Origin: Mycobacterium sp. shizuoka-1 | GTDB lineage: Bacteria; Actinomycetota; Actinomycetes; Mycobacteriales; Mycobacteriaceae | NCBI RefSeq assembly: GCF_002723835.1 | Contig: NZ_BEWG01000055.1 | Location: 74,851 to 138,850, forward strand | Reading direction: 5' to 3' | Length of the DNA stretch: 64,000 nt | In this document: positions 53,377 to 64,000 of the stretch, in pieces | How the letters are laid out: each line of letters opens with the position of its first letter | Position numbering within the stretch: position 1 is the first letter of the stretch | Program-made: the position numbers and the translations under genes | Notes under the pieces: model-generated | The model's database searches: none | Told to the model about the DNA's origin: nothing | Seen by the model: the letters and a program-made list of their open reading frames with translations, nothing else

Positions 53377-55560
53377 ATGACCGGCACCGAGCACAAGCCG
53401 ACGTTCTGCCGCATCTGCGAGCCGCTGTGCGGCATGATCGCGACCGTCGAGGACGGCAAGCTGGTCGCTCTGCGGCCGGACAAGGACCACCCGGTCTCGC
53501 AGGGGTTCGCCTGCCCCAAGGGCATCGCGTTCGCCGAAGTGCACAACGACCCGGACCGGGTCACCACCCCGCTGCGCCGGTTGCCCGACGGGCGATTCGA
53601 GCCCGTCGACTGGGACGAGGCGATGTCCGACATCGCCCGCCGGCTGGCCGAGGTGCACCGCAGACACGGTTCCGGGGCGCTGGGCTGGTACTTCGGTAAT
53701 CCCGGCGCCTTCAGCTACTCCCATCAGCTCTGGCTCAACGTCCTGCTGCTCGGGCTGGGGTTGAGATCGCATCTGTTCACCGCCGGCTCGCAGGACATCA
53801 ACAACCGGTTCGTCGCCAGCCAGCTGCTGTACGGCTCGCCGCTGAGCCTTCCGGTGCCCGACGTCCTGCGCACCGACTTCCTGGTCGTGATCGGCGCCAA
53901 TCCCGTCGTCTCGCACGGCAGTGTGCTGACCGCTCCGCGGCTGCGCGACCGCATGCACGACATCGTCAAGCGCGGTGGGCGAGTGCTGGTCATCGATCCC
54001 CGCAAGACCGAAACCGCCGCCCAGTTCGAGTGGCTGGGCATCGTGCCCGACACCGACGCCTATCTGCTGCTGTCGCTGCTGCAGGTGATGCTCGGCGAGA
54101 ACCTCGCCGATCGGGCGGCCGTCGACGCCCGGGCGGTCGGGCTGGACTGGCTCGACCGTCTGGCCGCCCCGTTCACCCCGGAGGCCACCGAGCGGCATAC
54201 CGGCATCGCGCCGGACATCGTTCGTGGCCTGGCCCGAGATCTGGTGACCACCCCGCGCGCCGCCGTCTACGGCCGGATCGGCACGAGTGTGGGACGCAGC
54301 GGAACGCTGACCACCTACCTGCTCGACGCGGTCAACCTGGTGGCAGGCAACCTGGACCGGGCCGGCGGGGCGATGTTCGGCACATTCGGAATGCCCGCCG
54401 AGCGCTGGCTGATGAAACCGCTGGCCGCGGCCCTGCGTGCGGTGTATCGGCGTAAACGGTCCCGGATCGGCGGTTTCCCGTCGGTGCTGCTGTCAGAGCC
54501 CGCCGCGATCATGGCCAGGGAAATCACCACCCCGGGCCCCGGCCAGGTGCGGGCGCTGTTCGTCAGCGCAGGCAACCCGGTGCTGTCGGTGCCCAACGGT
54601 GCCGAGCTGGAAAACGCTCTGCACACCCTGGAGCTGTCAGTCGGGATCGACCTCTACATCAACGAGACGACCGCGCACTGCGATTACGTTCTGCCCGCGA
54701 CCACGATGTACGAGCGCGACGACTTCCCCCTGCCGTTCCAGATCCTGCAGCCGACTCCGTTCCGGCAGGCCACCGAGGCGGTGGTGGCGCCGGCCGGCCA
54801 GGCCCGCTCGGAGTGGGCGATCATCGACGAACTCAGCCGCCGGCTGGCCGACCGCACACCGGCGCTGCGCGGTCTGGATGTGATTCGCAAAGTGTTGGGA
54901 CGCTTCGGTTTTCGGCTTACTCCGCGGCTGGTGGCCGACGCCGTCATCCGGCTCGGCGCAGGTGGTGACCGGTTCGGGCTCAACCGCGGCGGCCTGAGCT
55001 TTCGGAAGTTGACCCGCGACCACCCGCACGGGGTGGTGCTGGCACCCAACCTGCGGCCCGGAGTGCTACCCGAGGTCGTGGTCTACCGCGGGGCCAAGAT
55101 CCGTCTGGCGCATGCCGACATCGAGACCGAAATCCACGCACTGGCCCGGCGCACCGAGCCCGACGGCTATCCGCTTCGGCTGATCGGCATGCGCGAGCTG
55201 CGGTCGGAGAACTCGTGGATGCACAACGCCCCGCTGCTGATGCGCGGAAACCGGGTGCAGACCGCGCTGATGCACGTCGACGACGCCGCCGACCTGCAGC
55301 TCGCCGACGGCGACCGGATCCGGGTGAGCTCGCCGTACGGCGAGATCGAGCTGCCCGTGACCGTGACCAAGGACATCGTGGCCGGCGTGATCGCGATCCC
55401 GCATGGCTGGGGGCACACCGGCTCGGGCGGCTGGCGCACCGCCAATGACGCCGGCGGAGCCAACGTCAACCAGCTGATGTCCAGCGCGCCAGAGGATCTC
55501 GAGCCGTTGGCCGGGATGGCCCGGCTGACCGGAGTCGCGGTCGCTGTCCACCCGGTCTGA
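53377..55560 (+). CDS. Molybdopterin oxidoreductase (formate dehydrogenase/nitrate reductase-like)
   Basis: A 727-residue enzyme of the DMSO-reductase superfamily. The N-terminal [4Fe-4S] motif CRICEPLCGM...FACPKG spans residues about 8-48; SNPGAFSY-like and GANPVVSHGS segments bind bis-MGD; the C-terminal domain (LADGDRIRVSSPYGEIELPV) is the molydopterin dinucleotide-binding fold. No twin-arginine signal is present, so it acts in the cytosol. The natural substrate is not clear; it may be an assimilatory-type or formate-linked enzyme. It follows mkl by 23 bases and interrupts the mkl-rpoB interval with an accessory gene. Confidence 0.88.
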   Translation: MTGTEHKPTFCRICEPLCGMIATVEDGKLVALRPDKDHPVSQGFACPKGIAFAEVHNDPDRVTTPLRRLPDGRFEPVDWDEAMSDIARRLAEVHRRHGSGALGWYFGNPGAFSYSHQLWLNVLLLGLGLRSHLFTAGSQDINNRFVASQLLYGSPLSLPVPDVLRTDFLVVIGANPVVSHGSVLTAPRLRDRMHDIVKRGGRVLVIDPRKTETAAQFEWLGIVPDTDAYLLLSLLQVMLGENLADRAAVDARAVGLDWLDRLAAPFTPEATERHTGIAPDIVRGLARDLVTTPRAAVYGRIGTSVGRSGTLTTYLLDAVNLVAGNLDRAGGAMFGTFGMPAERWLMKPLAAALRAVYRRKRSRIGGFPSVLLSEPAAIMAREITTPGPGQVRALFVSAGNPVLSVPNGAELENALHTLELSVGIDLYINETTAHCDYVLPATTMYERDDFPLPFQILQPTPFRQATEAVVAPAGQARSEWAIIDELSRRLADRTPALRGLDVIRKVLGRFGFRLTPRLVADAVIRLGAGGDRFGLNRGGLSFRKLTRDHPHGVVLAPNLRPGVLPEVVVYRGAKIRLAHADIETEIHALARRTEPDGYPLRLIGMRELRSENSWMHNAPLLMRGNRVQTALMHVDDAADLQLADGDRIRVSSPYGEIELPVTVTKDIVAGVIAIPHGWGHTGSGGWRTANDAGGANVNQLMSSAPEDLEPLAGMARLTGVAVAVHPV

Positions 55561-55662
55561 CGAAACGGTGACATCGCGGTCTGGGGGACGGCATTTCGCC
55601 GCGGACCCCGGTGGCGATTGAGTACGTTTTCCCGATCGTCAATCCCGGGGAGGCGGTCAGCG

Positions 55663-58600
55663 ATGGCGCAACGGCAGGTGTTGTTTTCCACCGGCGCGGT
55701 GGTGGTGGGTCTGGGCGCCGCACTGCTGTCCGCGTCCGGTGTCGCGCACGCCGACGGCACCGACGGGTCGGGCGGCGCGAACGCGTCATCGGACTCCGCG
55801 ACGTCGGCGGGCCCCAAGTCCGAGGCCGGTAGCCGGCGGGCAGCTGAGCCGGCACCCGGCGCCGGTGCTGCCACAGCATCGTCTGGTGGGAGCTCGAGCC
55901 GGTCGACGACGGGAAAGCCGAAGCCGGTGGCCAGCCGGGCCTCGAAGGGGGCAACCGGCGGAGTCGACCGGCGAGTCGGTAACCAGACCGCGCCCGCCGT
56001 GACCGAGGCCGCCGCGACCGAGGCTCCCGCCACGCAGGCCGCCACCCAACCGGATGTCGTTCCGGCCACCGCCGCGGTCGGTACCTCCCGGCGCGCAGCG
56101 GAAGCCGCTGCCCGGCGGGCCTACATCAACCAGATCATCGCCTCGGCGGGCACGCTGACCGTCAGCCCCGCGGCCACCGCATCCGCCTCGGAGCCCGCCT
56201 CCGACCTGCTGGCCACCGCGGTTGTCAACCTGCTCACGGGTCTGGGCGTGTCACCCCGCACCCGGGTCGCGGCCGCCACCACCACGCCGGTGGCCACGGC
56301 CGCCGCGGACCCGCTGCTGCCGGTCGCGCCGACCAACGGGGTCACCGGTGTGCTCGTCGGGCACTCCCGCCTCGACATCCCCGGCGCCTTCATCGGCAAG
56401 ACTGTCGCCGCCGACTGGTACTTCCCGACCCAGGCCGACGGCAGCGTCGACGCCCAAGGCGTCATCTGGCTGCAGCACGGCTTCGGCGCCACCAACACCT
56501 TCTACTCGGCGTTGGCCAAGGATCTGGCGCAGCAGACCAACAGCATCGTGGTGGCACCGACGCTGTCCTCGATTCCGATGACCTTCTCGGGCGGCTGCCT
56601 GACCTGCGAGGTCACCCAGCAGGACGCCGCGGCCCTGCTCGGCCCGGACCGGTCGACGCTGCTGAGCAGCGCCGTCGCGGCGGGCTACACCGGCGCGGAG
56701 CTGCCCGAGCGGTTCGTGCTGGCGGGACACTCTGCCGGCGGCGGGTTCGCCACCGCGGTGGCCGACGACTACCTGGCCGGCAACGACGGCCAGTACGACC
56801 CGACCGACCTGGTCGGGGTGCTGATGTTCGACGGCGTCTCCAACGGCTCCCTGGACGGGTCGTTCGCCACCCAGGTCTCGGCGTTGGCCGCGGCAGGCAA
56901 GCCGATCTACCAGATCGCCGCCCCGGCGCAGAGCTGGAACCTGTTCGGAGCCACCACCAACGTGCTGTCGGCGACTCTGCCCGGCACCTTCATCGGCGTC
57001 GTGCTCCAGGGCGGGTCGCACGTGGACTCCATGCTCGGGGTCAACCCGATCTTCGACGCCGTGTTGCAGTTGGTGACCAGGCGCGTCCCGGCCGGCAACA
57101 CCGCGGCGGTGTACACCCTGAGCAACGGCTGGATCAACGACATGTACTCCGGCGCCACCCCACAGGACCCGGTGTACGGCCTGTATGCGGCGTCCAACCA
57201 GCAGATCATCATGGGCCCGACCGCCGCGGTGGGCCTGCCCGCCGCGCAGGCCAACCAGCTGTCGTTCGTCGACCGGATCGTCAAAGGTGTGATCGACACC
57301 GTCGGCGGACTGTTCGGGTTCGAGTTGCCGCCACCGGTCAACAGCGGCGACAACGGGCTGGACCCGAACACGCCGGTGGTGCGGGTCGGCAACGGCGTCA
57401 CCGGCGTCAGGACCGGATCTGCGGTGCTCGACATCCCGTGTGGTCCCAACGGCTACGCCGCGCCGGCCAACTGGTACTTCCCGACTCAGGCCGACGGCAC
57501 CGTACAAGCCAACGGGGTGATCTGGCTGCAGCACGGCTTCCTCGGCTTCAACGACTGGTACGGCGACATGGCCCAGCAGCTGGCCCAGGAAACCAACAGC
57601 ATCGTGGTGGTGCCGGACATCTTCTGGTTCGACACCCCGCTGTGCCCGGGCTGCTATCTGGGCGGCGAGCAGATGCGCGAAGCGGTCGCGGGGATGTTCT
57701 CCGGCAGCCGCTCGGCGCTGACCATCAGCGCCAACGCCGCCGGGCTGGAGGGCACGCTGCCGGAGAAGTTCCTGCTCACCGGGCACTCCGCCGGCGGGAA
57801 CTTCGCCACCGCGGTGGGGGCGCTGATCACCCAGACCGATCAGGTCGACAACCTGCTCGGCGTGGTCATGTTCGACGGGGTGTCCCGCGACCCGCTGTTC
57901 ACCGACTCGCTGACCGCGTTGCAGGCGGCCGGCATCCCGGACTACCAGATCGCCGCGCCGCCCCAGCCCTGGAACGCCTACGGGGTGGCGACCGAACTGA
58001 TGCAGGCCTTCTACGGCAATCAGTTCTACGGGGTCCAGATCGACAACGGCTCGCACACCGACGTGATCGCGGGTGACAACCTGTTCGCCTGGCTCGGCGA
58101 GATCGCCAGCGCGATCATCGTCAAACCCTCTCCGCCCGGTGCCAAGGATGCGGTGCGCACCTTCGCCACCGGCTGGGTCAACGACATCTACGCCGGCAAG
58201 GGCCCCACCGATCCGCTCTACGGCATCTACGGCAGCCCCAACAACGGTCAGTACGTACCCAACCAGCCGATCGTGATGGGCCAGGCCGGGGCCGCGACAC
58301 TGCCCGCCCCGCCACCGGTGAACGTCACCGAATACGCCAACGGTCAGCCCTGGTACGAGCAGGGCAGCGTGAAGCTGCCGTTCGCGTGGGGCCTGGTCAA
58401 CACCAAAGCGGTGTACACGCTGAACGCCGACGGCTCGGTCCGGGTGCAGAACTCCGGCAACTACTTCGGGCCCAACGGCCCGCAATCTCAGATCGTCGGC
58501 TCCGCGGTGAGCGTCAACCCGGACCTCAACACCCGGCTTGACGTGGCGTTTTTCAACGGCACGCCGAGCAGCGCCGAACCGGGCAACTACTGGATCCTCG

Positions 58601-58785
58601 ACTACGACCCCGACTATCAGTGGGTGATCGTGAGTGATCCGAGCGGCTTCTCGGGCTACATCCTGACCCGGGACCAGACCATCCCGGCCGGCGAGTACAG
58701 CGCTTTGGTGTCACGGGCCCGCCAACTCGGGGTGTGGGGGCCGATCACCCCGACCCGGCAGTATCCGGCCACCGTCGCGGTCTGA
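55663..58785 (+). CDS. Secreted tandem alpha/beta hydrolase with C-terminal lipocalin-like domain
   Basis: A 1040-residue exported protein. A signal peptide (QVLFSTGAVVVGLGAALLSA, then GVAHA, cleavage near residue 30) is followed by a low-complexity Ala/Ser/Thr/Pro linker (to about 190). Two homologous hydrolase domains come next, each with NGVTGV, WYFPTQADG and WLQHGF, and nucleophile elbows GHSAGG at Ser357 and Ser709 (352 residues apart), a clear internal duplication. The last 150 residues resemble Blc-type bacterial lipocalin: QPWYEQGSV (Trp897), YTLNADGSVRVQNSG, YWILDYDPDY and LTRDQTIP. ATG 55663 follows GGGGAGG. It may cleave an exported lipid ester and carry the released lipid. Confidence 0.75.
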   Translation: MAQRQVLFSTGAVVVGLGAALLSASGVAHADGTDGSGGANASSDSATSAGPKSEAGSRRAAEPAPGAGAATASSGGSSSRSTTGKPKPVASRASKGATGGVDRRVGNQTAPAVTEAAATEAPATQAATQPDVVPATAAVGTSRRAAEAAARRAYINQIIASAGTLTVSPAATASASEPASDLLATAVVNLLTGLGVSPRTRVAAATTTPVATAAADPLLPVAPTNGVTGVLVGHSRLDIPGAFIGKTVAADWYFPTQADGSVDAQGVIWLQHGFGATNTFYSALAKDLAQQTNSIVVAPTLSSIPMTFSGGCLTCEVTQQDAAALLGPDRSTLLSSAVAAGYTGAELPERFVLAGHSAGGGFATAVADDYLAGNDGQYDPTDLVGVLMFDGVSNGSLDGSFATQVSALAAAGKPIYQIAAPAQSWNLFGATTNVLSATLPGTFIGVVLQGGSHVDSMLGVNPIFDAVLQLVTRRVPAGNTAAVYTLSNGWINDMYSGATPQDPVYGLYAASNQQIIMGPTAAVGLPAAQANQLSFVDRIVKGVIDTVGGLFGFELPPPVNSGDNGLDPNTPVVRVGNGVTGVRTGSAVLDIPCGPNGYAAPANWYFPTQADGTVQANGVIWLQHGFLGFNDWYGDMAQQLAQETNSIVVVPDIFWFDTPLCPGCYLGGEQMREAVAGMFSGSRSALTISANAAGLEGTLPEKFLLTGHSAGGNFATAVGALITQTDQVDNLLGVVMFDGVSRDPLFTDSLTALQAAGIPDYQIAAPPQPWNAYGVATELMQAFYGNQFYGVQIDNGSHTDVIAGDNLFAWLGEIASAIIVKPSPPGAKDAVRTFATGWVNDIYAGKGPTDPLYGIYGSPNNGQYVPNQPIVMGQAGAATLPAPPPVNVTEYANGQPWYEQGSVKLPFAWGLVNTKAVYTLNADGSVRVQNSGNYFGPNGPQSQIVGSAVSVNPDLNTRLDVAFFNGTPSSAEPGNYWILDYDPDYQWVIVSDPSGFSGYILTRDQTIPAGEYSALVSRARQLGVWGPITPTRQYPATVAV

Positions 58786-62636
<3,851 letters not shown>

Positions 62637-62652
62637 TTACTAGCAGTACTAA

Positions 62653-64000
<1,348 letters not shown>

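Noticed and set aside
56251..58485. Minus-strand frame of 744 codons opposite the hydrolase-lipocalin gene
   Set aside because: Shadow of the plus-strand gene, which has a signal peptide and catalytic motifs.

Overview
The window is high-GC chromosomal DNA from a mycobacterium, most likely an environmental or rapidly growing Mycolicibacterium. The evidence is the mycolic-acid dehydratase set hadA-hadB-hadC, two cyclopropane/mycolic acid methyltransferases, the Mkl ABC ATPase, and an rpoB/rpoC pair with a typical mycobacterial RpoB. From memory, the backbone gene order matches the M. tuberculosis Rv0632c-Rv0668 interval: echA3, glyoxalase-II-like hydrolase, tRNA-Thr, tRNA-Met, rpmG2, hadABC, tRNA-Trp, secE, nusG, rplK, rplA, mmaA genes, lipG, UbiB-like kinase, alpha-mannosidase, 'fabD2', ROK kinase, rplJ, rplL, mkl, rpoB, rpoC.

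Layout. 0-5.4 kb: an SDR, an alpha/beta hydrolase, an echA3-tetR operon with a visible operator/promoter, a membrane protein, a GH25-like lysozyme and a metallo-beta-lactamase-fold hydrolase. 5.5-10.3 kb: tRNA genes, L33, HadABC, SecE/NusG and L11/L1, ending in a strong bidirectional terminator. 10.3-37.2 kb: a large accessory block with no counterpart at this place in M. tuberculosis. 37.2-50.8 kb: MmaA4-like and MmaA2-like enzymes, LipG, UbiB-like kinase, two DinB proteins with a divergent WYL regulator, an EEP-family protein, a GH38 alpha-mannosidase, a small protein at the fabD2 position and a ROK kinase. 50.8-64 kb: L10 leader, rplJ-rplL, mkl, a molybdopterin oxidoreductase, a very unusual secreted double-hydrolase/lipocalin protein, then rpoB and the 5' part of rpoC.

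The accessory block is the main discovery. It carries nearly all parts of a Wzx/Wzy-type exopolysaccharide machine: initiating sugar-phosphate transferase, Wzb-like tyrosine phosphatase, Wzc-like tyrosine kinase with a Tyr-rich tail, Wzy-like polymerase, Wzx-like flippase, two GT4 glycosyltransferases, UDP-glucose dehydrogenase, a GDP-mannose 4,6-dehydratase/reductase pair (GDP-6-deoxyhexose), two methyltransferases and a PhyH-type dioxygenase. Inside it is a four-gene nonulosonic (sialic-acid-like) module: a NeuB-type synthase without its usual SAF domain, a protein with bacterial sialyltransferase/polysialyltransferase motifs, the flippase, and a CMP-nonulosonate synthetase fused to a KdsC-type HAD phosphatase. 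No UDP-GlcNAc 2-epimerase (NeuC) or Leg/Pse pathway gene is present. I infer that this bacterium makes a capsule or surface polysaccharide carrying a nonulosonic acid, perhaps the deaminated form Kdn.

All functions are read from sequence motifs and remembered family knowledge. No database search was run.
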